A stretch of DNA of 64,000 nt, taken from the NCBI GenBank assembly GCA_023213395.1, contig CM041465.1:15128001-15192000 (forward strand), written 5' to 3'. The notes under the pieces are model-generated. The model was not told where the DNA came from, did no database searches, and was given only the letters and a program-made list of their open reading frames with translations. Position numbers and translations under genes: made by a program. Source of the stretch: Cycas panzhihuaensis (lineage: Eukaryota; Cycadophyta). Shown one piece after another: positions 1 through 10,240 of the stretch (its first letter is position 1; each line of letters begins with the position of its first letter).

Positions 1-818
1 CTTTCTCCCACGATGTCAAAATGGAGTGCTGGTTTTTGTGCTGCAAACTAGACTCAGAGCTTCATCTTCAAGAAGTGGAATTAGGTCCAAATGAGTTCTG
101 AAAAGTTTTTGATAGCCCCGCAAAGTTAGGAAATTATATTTTTCCAAAATTCTTACTAAAAATAACTGTTGTTCACTAAAACAGCAATAACTTCCTCATA
201 TGACATCCAAATTAGGTGTCGATTTTTGCACTAGAAAGTAGACTCGGAGCCCCATCTTTGACAATTAGAATCACTTCAATTGGATCTCTGTAGAAGATTT
301 TACAAACCTGTGAAACTTAGTAATCAAATTGTATTTCTGCAGAAATTTCAGCTTGCTAATATCTCATTAGCACATGATACCATATGAAATTTCCATCATT
401 TTTTGATCATCAGGATCCCAATATGGGCAAGGTGAGAGCATACAATGATAGATATTTTAAATGGCTCAAAATTCTTTAAAAAAAATGGGTAAAAACTCCC
501 CTTACAATCATTCTTCTAAATGCTAGAAAAATTTCTGAGATTTCCCTTGTTAAATGGACAAAAGGGAAAAGAAAAAGAAGAATGAGATAGCATCAATGGC
601 CAGAAAAGGATTGGAATCCTTGGGCCTTACAACTCCTTGTATTATGCTTCCAAACCTGTAAAAGAGAAAGGAAAAGCAAATAATACAAAATATGCTATCA
701 TAATAACTTCAAAATATTTCTAAATTCACTTTCACAATCTCCTTCACCATATGGATTGTGGGGGAGAAGGAAGTGATGGCTCCATTGCAAGTGCAAGTGG
801 GGAATATGAAGGAAGCAA
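1..818 (-). other. Untranslated leader of B1
   Basis: Region downstream of the primer-binding site on the element strand. No gag frame is recognisable. Near the primer-binding site it keeps short matches to the A1 leader (for example ACTTGCA followed by ATGGAG). Positions about 11-90 and 199-275 are a diverged direct duplication, offset about 190 bp (ACTCAGAGCTTCATCTT versus ACTCGGAGCCCCATCTT). Confidence 0.55.
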
Positions 819-830
819 GCTCTGATACCA
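819..830 (-). other. Primer-binding site of B1 (initiator tRNA-Met)
   Basis: GCTCTGATACCA on the + strand, i.e. TGGTATCAGAGC on the element strand, two bases from the LTR edge. This 12-mer pairs with the 3' end of plant initiator tRNA-Met, the standard copia primer. A perfect match. Confidence 0.92.
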
Positions 831-832
831 CA

Positions 833-1129
833 TGAAAAGAGTGGATCTATCCTTCATCTCCATGCACTAAACACAAAGGCAAACATGGGAGCAAGAGAGA
901 CTTGAGAGAAAGAAAGTAGCTCTCACAAAATGGGGAGGTAAGAATGAATCTCCTCCATTGAGCTTTACTTTTATATTGAGAGAGGGAGCATTTGAGTTAG
1001 GTGAAATGAAATTACACATAATGCACATGAAAGTGCATTTCACTTAAGTGATCTAATTTAAAGTTCACTTAAGACCCTTTTTCGAAATAATCAACTAATG
1101 TAATGACCTTATGTCATTAACCCTTTTCA
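833..1129 (-). repeat. 5' LTR of B1 (297 bp)
   Basis: On the + strand it begins TGAAAAGAGTGG and ends CTTTTCA, so on the element's own strand it starts TGAAAAGGGTTAATG and ends in CA. It is the same size as the B2 and B3 LTRs (298 bp each). A TATA-like box (TATAAAAG on the minus strand) lies near 968-975 and would serve the U3 promoter. Boundaries are set by the adjacent primer-binding site on one side and the TG...CA ends. Confidence 0.88.
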
Positions 1130-1199
1130 GATAACCCAAATGATTTGGTCCTTGATAACATTGACTTAGTCCTAGATAACTTGCTTATACTTGACAATT

Positions 1200-2108
1200 A
1201 TTATGTCCATAGCAAGAATGATTATGTTCTTGCATTCCACCATGATTATTGAAATTGTTCCTCCCTTAGTACCTTAGATTTGGTGGTCGATATCTTTGAA
1301 GAGGTTCTTGATATTATTGTTGCCTTGATTCTTGATATCTAGGATTGGACTCTTGATATGTCCTTTGGTTCCTTGAATTTGATTATTAATATGATCTTTA
1401 GTTCCTTTCTCCTCTTTTAGGGGATGAATCCATCCCCTTAGAATTTTGTCCTTGGCTACTCTGATTAATTCTTACCTTTATGGCCAAGGCATATTCTAAG
1501 GTTTCTTGTCCTCCTTTCTTCTCTTCTATAGTAAGGAGCATGGTACTTAATTGCTCAATCTTAAGGGTACTTAAGTCCTTTAAAATTTTGATACTTATAG
1601 CTACCATTTCAAATCACTTAACTTCTCCAACACATCTTAATATTCTTTCCATAACTCTTTACTTGGTTAATACTTCTCTAAGGGATCTTATTTAGTTAAC
1701 TAGGTCTTGGACCTTGGTAAAGAATTTATTAACACTCTCTCTTGGTGACATCTTCAAATTTTTTAACTTGCTTCTAAGGGATTGAAGTTTGGTTGAGGTA
1801 GGTCCTTCATAAATCAACTTTAGTGTGTCTCATACTTTCTTTGATGTATTGGATTCACTCACTCTAGGAAATATATGATCTTCTAGAGCATATAAAATAA
1901 GTGCTAAGGCTTTATTATCCTTCTTGATACATTCTCTATAAACTATTTTGTCATCCAAGGTGGCATTTTCTCCAAGTTCATCAAATCCTTCCTTAATAAA
2001 TTCCTATATATCTTTGGCTATAAAAATAGGTTTCATCCTCTTGCTCTAATTAAAGAAATTTATTCTATTAAATTTAGGAATAATCATGTTTCCAAGTGTT
2101 GTTACCAT
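1200..2108 (-). pseudogene. Decayed copia gag of K1
   Basis: Gag is the nucleocapsid precursor that packages element RNA in cytoplasmic virus-like particles. The frame opens at 2108 with MVTTLGNMIIPKFN and continues through PIFIAKDI, then DELGENATLDDKIVYREC and LKNLKMSPRESVNKF, the pattern of the copia gag (UBN2-type) domain. The 69-codon open piece at 1398-1607 is its distal end. At least five in-frame stops interrupt it and I found no frameshift before the stop at 1398. The zinc-knuckle end, toward 1200, is too degraded to place. Family assignment is good; the 3' limit is approximate. Confidence 0.75.
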
Positions 2109-4219
2109 TATAATTCAACTATGTTTTAGTGTCCCCTAAAAAGTTTTAAACTTATTTATGTCCTATCTACCTAGGTTTTTTTTTTTAGAGTTCTATATCT
2201 TAGTGTCTCTAAGAAAATCTCTTAGTTGCTATTCTATCTAATGACACCTACCACAAGTGATAAACTAAGGACCCAATATATTAGTACGTGAGCTCAAGAC
2301 TCGATATACCTCAATATGCATGCTATAAAGAAGGTCAAAGACCCCCTTGATTTATTGGTCTACATGTGTTAGTCTTATGCCTAGTGATAGATCTAGTGTT
2401 GAGAGCTTGACTAATTAAGGTACTCACCTCCTTCAAGTCTAGCCTGGTCTCTAAACTCCAAAAGGAAAAAGGTTCTCCACCTTAGTCTGTCATCAAATAT
2501 ACATGATAGTGAATGGTCTTCTCAATAAATTAGAATACACTAAAGGTATATGTAGGGTGGTAATTTTAGGGGTCCTAATCATTCTCCTTATAAGGCTAGA
2601 AAATAATGGTGGTTTACTTGGGAATTATCCTATTTAATATGAAAATTTGAGTCTTAAATGTAGTCTTCCTTACAAGCAACAATTCCTTTAATGATAATTG
2701 AAAAACTTAAAATATTTATAATGAAACAAAATGAAACCAACTTCAAATAAAATGTAAATAAATCAAATAATACTAAATGAAATAAATTAAAATGGTAAAA
2801 AGAGTTTAGAATGCTCTTATATATAAGAAATTAATCCAAATTATTTACTTCCCTTTCAAAAGTAAACCTACACCAAATGAACCAAAAAAAAGATTTATAA
2901 GTTTAAATAATAAGCTAAAATCTATGATCAATAGTTAGTATAATAATATATCATTAATATCCTTGAATAAATTTTAAAAATTACTTTAAAAATAATGAGA
3001 AATACTCAGTAAAGGCTAATTAGATAGGTTAATTTTAGTAGATTAAAAAGGCCTATAAAATAGCTTCAAATTAATATCAACCTAATTCTAAAGTATAGAG
3101 CTCTGACTTAGCTTTCCAGTGGTTTAAACTATTTGAAAAATAGACTCATAGTTCAAAAGTTATTAAGAAAACTGTATAGACACCTTGTTATGACTAAAAT
3201 TCAAAGGAGGGGTCCTTAAGCCCCTTAATAAGATGGCCCCTAGTCACTAATTTATTGCATGTGACCACCTGTTGGGCTACAAAGGAGGCTACAAATTTCA
3301 AAAATTATGAAAATTGGCTAAATTTCTTAAAATCCAAAATTATGAAATATAACTTAATCGAGTTTAAGATCTTCCCATTTTTTAATAAAACAAGGTTATA
3401 TGTAGCTGTGAAATGACCACTAACTGATGAGAGAAGGGAGATAAACCCCAAAAATTATTAAATCTAGTTAGATTTTATTCAAAATATATTAAAAAATATG
3501 TGAAAAAATTAAATATTTAAAACAAAAAAACTTGTATATCCATTCGTGCATAGAAAAATCAATCAAATTGATTAATGAATTAACCAAAATCAAATTAAAT
3601 GAGATTCTAAAAATCGATCTAAGGCCTCTCAACCAACTTATCAATCTTCTCTAAGTAGAAAGCATTAGATTTTAATTATTAAAATGAAATAAATTAAATA
3701 GAAAAATAGACGAGCAACAAGTTTTTGTAAAACCTATGAGTTGGAGGGAGATTTCTCTTTAACGGATCAATAAAATGATGAGTTTTCTTCTCCACAATAT
3801 AGTAGATTTAGAGAGGATCATAATGAGTAGTCATATGATGTAGTTTCAATCCTTTCATTAAAGAACTGGACTCCATTAAAGTAAAGGCATTGTGTTAAGT
3901 CTAAAAAAACTAAATAAAATTAATTAAATTTCATCATAAATCTCTAACAATCTATACAAAATCTCTTCTACATTGATTCTAGCCTATACATGATCAAATT
4001 TATTACAAAAATTTGTGAGTTAGTAGATTAAATAAATCACATAGGCCATACGACTATATGTAAAGGTATGTAAATGAAAAAATGAATAGAGAAATATTAT
4101 TATTAAAAAAAATCAAATGTTAAACTATATAAAATAACTTTAGCTTCTGTAATAATATTATTGTTGACATAAACATTAGCATGAAGTACTATAACTTAGT
4201 TCCCCTATGGACCTTGCGA
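2109..4219 (-). other. Long untranslated leader of K1
   Basis: About 2.1 kb between primer-binding site and gag with no coding frame. The half next to gag (2110 to about 3290) aligns with the half of the P2 leader next to its gag (about 53590-54702), with landmarks such as AGAGACCAGGCTAGAC, ATAGATCTA and ACAGGTGGTCA in the same order. The half near the primer-binding site is AT-rich and shows no such match. Confidence 0.7.
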
Positions 4220-4231
4220 GCTCTGATACCA
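4220..4231 (-). other. Primer-binding site of K1
   Basis: GCTCTGATACCA on the + strand, a perfect complement-sense match to the initiator tRNA-Met primer site, two bases inside the LTR that starts at 4234. Confidence 0.92.
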
Positions 4232-4233
4232 AT

Positions 4234-4461
4234 TGATAGCACAAGGGAACCATTAGGCCATAGGAGCTTATATAAATAGTTAGGATGTTGAGTAAGTCTA
4301 CCATCGATCGACTTTGGTATTAAAAAATACTATTTAAAATGAATTATAAAATAATATATACCTGACAGCTAAGTTAACTTATGTTGATTATTGGTAGTCT
4401 CGTGACATTCCAATGTGGCATACACACTTTATAATAACATAAATAAACATTATAACTAACA
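4234..4461 (-). repeat. 5' LTR of K1 (228 bp)
   Basis: Begins TGATAGCACAAGG on + and ends CATTATAACTAACA, i.e. TGTTAGTTATAATG...CTATCA on the element strand. A TATA-like TTTATATAAG lies in its downstream third. The outer end is judged from the TG...CA rule and the TGTTA start common in copia LTRs; without a second LTR it is not verified. Confidence 0.75.
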
Positions 4462-4641
4462 GTATTGATGGTTTAGGAGCTTTGGGACCTAACTTTTGAT
4501 GCTTCACCTAAGAAAAAGGAAGGGAATATTAAAGTTAAATATGATAAACTCACATAGAGAAAACAACTTCATGCCACTGGTCTATTAAAGCTCTTACTTA
4601 TCCCAAATTAAAGAGCACTCATCCACAAGTTGAATATAGTA

Positions 4642-4956
4642 TGGGAATTCTCGAGAGGACATAAACTTAATATCTCTTAATTTCTTTTTCAATTAAAATT
4701 GGGAGACACAAAGTTTAAGAAGACCAAAGAGACCATCTTTGACCAACTTCTAAGGAGGAGTCTTTTCTTAGTAGTGTCGTCAAATGAAGTGTAAATAGAT
4801 ATGAAGAAAGGTATGGATATGAAATGGGGTGATAAAATCCACAAACCTACATGACTTGATGAAGAAGTTCTAAGTTCGGAGCCACACTAACAATATCCTC
4901 AATGTCCTTCCTAGGGATTCCTCTCATGTAATCCTTTCAACCTTTTGAGTTCTACT
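4642..4956 (-). repeat. 3' LTR of G1, outer piece
   Basis: Starts TGGGAATTCTCGAGAGGAC and matches 20431 onward (TGGAAATTCTTAGGAGGAC). It breaks off at the A1 insertion and resumes at 12541. On the element strand this is the downstream end of the LTR. Confidence 0.85.
4952..4956. repeat. Target-site duplication of A1, left
   Basis: CTACT, identical to 12541-12545. The uninterrupted G1 LTR at 20431-21003 carries this pentamer once at the matching point, which confirms it as a duplication made by A1 insertion. Confidence 0.95.
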
Positions 4957-5269
4957 TGAAAGAGGTTAATGTATCAAGGTCATTTGTGTAGATTAATTAT
5001 GTGACCTTAGGATATATTATTAGCATTAGTCTCTTAATGAAATGTACTTTATGTGCATTTAGATGTAATTTTGGGTTCATGTCATTAGGCCAGAAAATCC
5101 TAACCCTAATGCTCACTCTCAATAATAAAAGGTGAAATCTCAAGGAGGGAGTCAATTATTCATTCTCACCTCCAAGTTTGCTCTCATATCTTGTTTCATC
5201 TTCTTTTTCATTCTCCATTGCCATTATGTGCATGTGAGTGATTTATCTCCTAGATCCATCATTCCTTCA
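4957..5269 (+). repeat. 5' LTR of A1 (313 bp)
   Basis: TGAAAGAGGTTAATG...CATTCCTTCA, followed after two bases by the primer-binding site. Related LTRs lie at 33243-33553, 40573-40883 and 61828-62141. Confidence 0.95.
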
Positions 5270-5271
5270 TG

Positions 5272-5283
5272 TGGTATCAGAGC
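5272..5283 (+). other. Primer-binding site of A1
   Basis: TGGTATCAGAGC, a perfect initiator tRNA-Met match two bases after the 5' LTR. Confidence 0.95.
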
Positions 5284-7221
5284 AAGAAGGGGATCAATTC
5301 ACTCCATTCCACTTGCATTGAGTCATTTTACCTCTCCTTCACCTTCAATGTGAAGTATTGAGAGTGCATTCCTTATTTTTTTAACATTTTGAGAGCATAA
5401 AATTATAGTATTTTACATGTTGCTACTTTGTACATGTGTGCAGAAATTCAGAGGTGAAAAATACAGGTTTTTGAAGCCGTTCAACTACCAGAATAGTCCC
5501 GGAAGCATTAAAGGCCCAAATTTTCATAAAAATTCAACCATATCAGAATTTGATGAAATTTGGCATGCAAGGTCACATTCTCTAGAGGATCATTTTTGTA
5601 TTCTAGAGAAACTTTATATTCAGCCTGAAACAATGAGTTTTGGTTGTGACAAAAAGGATCAATTTTGTGGATAAGTGATTTAAAGCACTTTTCCTAATGA
5701 AATCCTTTAATTATAAGCTGAAGATTTGAAAGTTTTATTAAGGGATTTGGTACATTTATGTCTTTAGATGATTTTAAGATAAATATCATCAAATTTCATC
5801 CACTGGTTAGTGAGATCTATGCGCTTTCACGGTTCTTCGATTTTGCCTACTCAACCCCACAAAGGACCTTGCAAGGGTATTTCAGGCAAGGTTTTGGTAG
5901 ATTTTGTAGATGGTGCAGAAGGGAAAGTTAATGTACATGTAAAAACATAACTTTTGACATATTGAAGTCTAGATTCTGAGACAGTTGATCTGGCATGATT
6001 TTACTTTGGTGCTTTTTCGAGTAGAAAAGTTTTTATGCCTTTTCTGAAACCTAACTTCACAACTCTATCAGAAATGACATTTGAACACTTTTTATTTTTG
6101 TCATAAATTTAGATTTCATCATTTAGGCCTTCATATTTGTAATTTCTAAAAATTTACCCATTTATCATTATCTATAAATTTTGTGAAAAAATCACAAAAT
6201 ATGGCAAAATAACATGCATATAGATTTAGAAAAATCATCATTTTAGCAGCAAGTTGATCTGCTTTTTAGCCCACTTCCAAAATCATATTTGAAAATATTA
6301 TACTAAAGCAAGGGAAACCTTGGATCGGAAGCAACATCCGGTTCCCCTGCTAAATCTAGCATGCTTTTCTATTTGCACACATAGCATAAAGCATCACAAA
6401 AGCAGCAACAACAATAAAGTATCACAAAAGCAGTAGCAATAATAAAGCATCACAAAAGTAGCAACAACAATAAAGCAAGCAAGCACATTTGGCAAGTTTC
6501 TATTTCGCCATTATACAGAAACATCTTACACTATTCCTAAAAGGAATCTTATCCATACGATCTATACCGCTAATTCTTGACTTATGCACACACTCGCCTT
6601 GGTTGAAATAAACCAAGGTTGGCTGAAGTCCAGGCCCTAAGGGAGGTGTGAGTTTTATACTGGGTCTGGTCTTAACCGGAATAGTGGTGAAGGGACATGT
6701 TAGCCATACCTACGGCCTCCAATCAGGGATAATCCTGATAAGCACCCAAGAAAACTAAAAACCTTAATGCAAGATTAAAATTAACCCAATCCAATATTTG
6801 TCATAGCCAGGGGATACACAGTACCGTTTGACTCTTCGGAGGAGGTATATAGCTGCTCATTGGTGAACTGGGTGAGGACTGAGAGTACCTGGGCTCCACT
6901 GTGACTTGGATTTCATCACCAAGCACAAAAGTGTATCGCGGGTGAAGGCCCTAATCATGTACTAGAAGCCTTCGGCATCGAAACCTCACCTATATTTAGA
7001 CATAAGTGAGAGGTTAGTGGTATGACACATCACCACTCTTTGCCAGCTCTACATTAGGCCTCATTCTTACATCATTACTTATATTCATTTTTTATATAAT
7101 TGTATCATTACTTGCTTCTCATCATAATAATCATTTCTACATCCCTACTGCGCCAGATGTACTAGCCACACGTGTCAGTGGCACATACTTTTATCATCTC
7201 TTCTACTTCTTCATCATCATC
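5284..7221 (+). other. Long untranslated leader of A1
   Basis: About 1.9 kb without a long sense frame between primer-binding site and gag. It is conserved in A2 (33568-35499). It contains a strong hairpin near 6305-6355 (arms AGCAAGGGAAACC and GGTTCCCCTGCT), a tandem repeat at 6388-6480 and a GC-richer block to about 7020. Small open pieces at 5132-5353 and 5417-5674 have no family match and are not conserved as frames in A2. The length suggests RNA packaging or translation-control structure, which is inference. Confidence 0.8.
6388..6480 (+). repeat. Tandem repeat in A1 leader
   Basis: About three copies of a unit near 30 bp, AAGCATCACAAAAGCAGCAA plus CAACAATA. A2 has essentially one unit at the same place (34699-34740), so the array expanded or shrank after the copies parted. 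Confidence 0.75.
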
Positions 7222-8394
7222 ATGTCATCTTAATTCAAGCAAAATGTTAACTGCATATTGAAAGGCAAAGAAAATTGGGATATATGGTACACTGGAATTT
7301 AAAATATTGCAAAGTATAAAGGCCTTTGGAGAGCCCACTTGCAGCCTACACCCAATACACCAGTAACGACTACAATGGCTACTTCTAGTGGATCCACCCC
7401 AACAACTCCTATAGATGCTGCAGCTAAACTACAATGGGAGATAGATGATGAAAAGATTTATGTAGGAATTTTATTGGTCATTGATCACTCCTTGCACAAC
7501 TTGATAAATGAAGAGGAATATGATACAACCTGGAAGGTCTTAGAAGTTCTTAAAAAGAACATTAATACAAAGTTAGATTTAGAATTTGTTCATCTTGTTT
7601 TGAAAATGAACAAATTAAAAATGCAAAAGGGACGAGCTCATGAGACAATAAATCTCCTTCGACCAACCAAACAGGCAATTGACAAAGACTTTAAGACCTA
7701 ATGCATCACTTGGGCATTTTTGATCTAGTCATGTTTACATGTCCCTGATTATAAAAACTTGCTTGGAAGTCTTCAATCTAGTGGAACATTGAAGACACTC
7801 AACTTCGAAGCACTTGCTGAGAAGTTTATAGAATTTGACAAGACCTTTGATACAAACTTTGTAGCCTCTAACTCTCTTCAAGATGTAGCCTTTGAGGTAG
7901 AAGAAGAAATTTGTTACACAAAAAATCAAGGTCCCTCTTGTGGCAGAGGAAATAACCGAGCAAGAGGAAGAGGAAGAAATATGGGAAATCGTCCATAAGG
8001 TTAATCAAACCCTCAATCAAAACCTCGACAGTTTCAAGGCCAAGGGACACCTCAACAAAGAGCAAGGCAGTCGAGCTAAACCATTACTTCTTCAGGGACT
8101 GGTAATCAAACTATTATATATGATCTGTGTAACCGTAAAGGACACTTAGCAAAAGATTGTAGAACTGCCACTTATAAGTTGGCCAAGTTCCAACCAAAAC
8201 ATGGAGCTCATAATGTTGAAGAAACTTATGAAGAATCCTTTAGTGGTGCAGATTTTGTACAAGCACACATTCAAAGAATTGAGGGATCTTCAGCATCAAA
8301 TACCATTGACCAACCAAAGAGATACTTTGAAGCTCGGTGTGGATATATCACTTGCGAATTCCCTTCACCAATGCTAAGCCCTATTGGAGTTGCC
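7222..8394 (+). pseudogene. Decayed copia gag of A1
   Basis: Starts at the ATG at 7222, chosen because A2 has its counterpart at 35500 (MSSQFKQN). The frame runs through LKGKENWDIWY, the capsid region (LHNLINEEEYDTTWKVLEVL) and basic Gly/Arg-rich repeats (about 7940-8000) to the zinc knuckle at 8119-8160, which reads YDLCNRKGHLAKDC. Its first Cys has become Tyr, and A2 still has CDRC there. In-frame stops include those in the fourth codon and after YTGI. A frame change lies between about 7700 and 8100. It would supply the nucleocapsid. Confidence 0.85.
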
Positions 8395-8763
8395 AATAGT
8401 GTGGCTTCAATCGATGGAGAGTGGATCATGGACACAGGAGCAACTCAACATATGATATGCAATCACAGTCTATATCAAACATTTGACTCAAATATTCATG
8501 GAGTTGTTCACATGGATGATAAATCACAACAACCTGTTGAAGGAATTGGCAACATTCGCCTAAAACTCCCAGGCTTAGAAGATTTTACATTGCTTGATGT
8601 CTTATACATACCCAATCTCAAACAAAACCTACTTTCTTTATCCACACTTGTTTCTTATGGATTTGATCTAAGTATAACTGCAAATAACCAGACTCTTAAG
8701 GTCATTCAGCCTCTAACTAATCAGGTGGTTTTGACTGGACATCTCTCTGGCAAACTCTTTTGA
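8395..8763 (+). pseudogene. Copia aspartic protease of A1
   Basis: Retroviral-type protease that cleaves the Gag-Pol polyprotein. The catalytic motif DTGATQHM is intact at 8431-8454, followed by VEGIGNIRLKLP, the flap strand, and DVLYIPNLKQNLLS, the conserved copia protease end. The stretch lies inside a 194-codon open run (8179-8763) that also carries the gag C-terminus. It ends at a TGA after SGKLF, where an Arg or Trp codon is expected; A2 has the same TGA, so the stop predates their separation. Confidence 0.87.
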
Positions 8764-9720
8764 CTGAATGGCTATCCATCTTTTGAAGCCCATTGTGCCC
8801 AAAGCCCTTGTGCCAATGAAGAATTTGCATTTAATTCCATCTTGACCCATCCAACATTGTCACCAAAAGCTCTTTGGCATGCTCGTATGGGCCATGTTCA
8901 CATTGATAGACTTAGAGATCTTTCTAATACTCTTCCAAACCTTCCAAAGTTTTCCTTGTATCATTGCCAAATCTCATTGACAACCCTTTCCCAAAAGTCA
9001 ATGGAAATCGAGTCATCCATTACAATTGGTACATTCTAATTTGTACAAGCCAATGCCCATTCCTTTACTGAAGGGCAAGCTATATTACATCTCATTGATT
9101 GATGATTTCACTAGAAAAGTATGGGTATCTTTTCTACACAAGAAAGATGAAGCATTATGTATATTCAAGGAATTCAAAGCTCTCACTGAAAAAGAGTTAG
9201 GTTATCAACTCAAATATCTTCAAACTGATAATGGTGGTGAATATACCTCATATGAGTTTGAAAGCTACCTTCGAGGTAATGGCATCAAGCATCAAATAAC
9301 AGTAGCAAGTACCCCACAGCAAAATGGAGTTGTCGAGCACATGAACAGGACAATCATGAACATGGCTCGTGCTATGTTAATATATAAAAATATACCTGCT
9401 TATCTATGGGCTGAAGTAATCTAGACAGCTATTTATTATATCAATGCTGTTAGCCCATCAAAGGAAGTACAATCACTTAATGAAAAGTGGTCAAGATAAG
9501 CCCCCATTATTCACTACTTTAAAATTTTTGGCTCTACATGCTATGCCCATATTCTGGATGCAGATCGAAATAAACTCCAGCCAAGGGCACTTAAAGGCAT
9601 CTTTGTTGGATACCCTATGGATAAGAAAGGGTATAAGGTCTTCATACCTTCACAATGAAAAATCATCATTACCAAAGATGTCATTTTTGTGGAGACAGAG
9701 GATCAATTACTTAAATTAGA
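8764..9720 (+). pseudogene. Copia integrase of A1
   Basis: The pre-integrase zinc part starts near 8842 (LWHARMGHVHIDRL). About 20 bp that A2 keeps (around 37230-37258, coding FKCEAC) are missing here near 8957, which removes the Cys pair and shifts the frame. The core at 9026-9424 is open for 132 codons and keeps LIDDFTRK, LQTDNGGEY and QQNGVVEHMNR, so all three DDE acids remain. A TAG follows WAEVI. The C-terminal part to about 9720 is read in shifted frames (GYPMDKKGYKVF). Confidence 0.87.
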
Positions 9721-10240
9721 CTCCATAGTACCCTCACACCGCTACAATAATATTATCAAGTATGATGTTCATATTCCAAAATTTAGGGGGGGGGGACAAA
9801 CATAAATTACTCCAAATATTGGAAGCTGATAATAGAGCCTTGGAGGATATAAGTTATGACTCTGAACAAATGAGTGCACATGCAACAGCATCTTTTAAAG
9901 ATAGCAGAGTTGACAAAGGCAAAGCCATTATAGAAGAACCATCCTCTCCACCTTCAGTTGATAAAGGCAAAATAGTGGTAGAAGGACTATCTTCCTCAGG
10001 CACATCAACATCCTCCTCATAAAATAATCATTTTAATGAACATGATGAGAACCAAGAAGTTGGAGAAATAAGGACATCATTCCCAACTCGAGGATCTTGA
10101 GAAGCTCACCAGCTCAATAAGGACATACGACCAGATGAGGTGGGCAAAACTGGCACTCGAAGTGCCCATAGAGCAAGGATGCAGGAATTATTATATACTA
10201 AGATTGAACTAGCAGAATTGCACCTTACTCTTAATGAAGA
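9721..10240 (+). pseudogene. Integrase-RT linker of A1 with VDKGK repeats
   Basis: Low-complexity polyprotein linker. After a run of ten G residues near 9785, the frame 9762-10022 encodes two units of VDKGKxxxE with Ser-rich tails. A2 (about 38200-38370) also has repeated units, longer and differently spaced; B2 (59954-60148, minus) has one. Such linkers are fast-evolving in copia elements. No function is assigned. Confidence 0.65.

Larger units (their letters stand above)
1..1129 (-). mobile_element. Ty1/copia element B1, 5' end only
   Basis: Minus-strand LTR retrotransposon of which only the 5' LTR (833-1129), primer-binding site and part of the leader lie in the window; gag-pol would be beyond the left edge. 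The LTR is nearly the same as those at 57458-57755 (B2) and 63264-63561 (B3), so B1 is a third copy of the B family. The insertion point at 1130 lies inside the decayed gag of K1. The 5 bp outside the LTR are GATAA; the matching duplicate is off-window. Identity of the LTR is secure; element length is unknown. Confidence 0.88.
1130..4461 (-). mobile_element. Ty1/copia element K1, 5' part (LTR, leader, gag)
   Basis: Minus-strand copia with a 228-bp 5' LTR at 4234-4461, an exact tRNA-iMet primer-binding site at 4220-4231, a leader of about 2.1 kb and a decayed gag from 2108 down to 1130, where B1 has inserted. The remainder would resume to the left of B1, off-window. Its LTR (TGTTAGTTATAATG on the element strand) resembles no other LTR here, yet its leader is clearly related to that of P2 (53590-54640). 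Confidence 0.8.

Noticed and set aside
5132-5353. 73-codon frame overlapping the 5' LTR and primer site of A1
   Set aside because: It crosses the LTR/leader boundary; similar frames in the A2 and A3 LTRs reflect the shared nucleotide sequence, not a protein.
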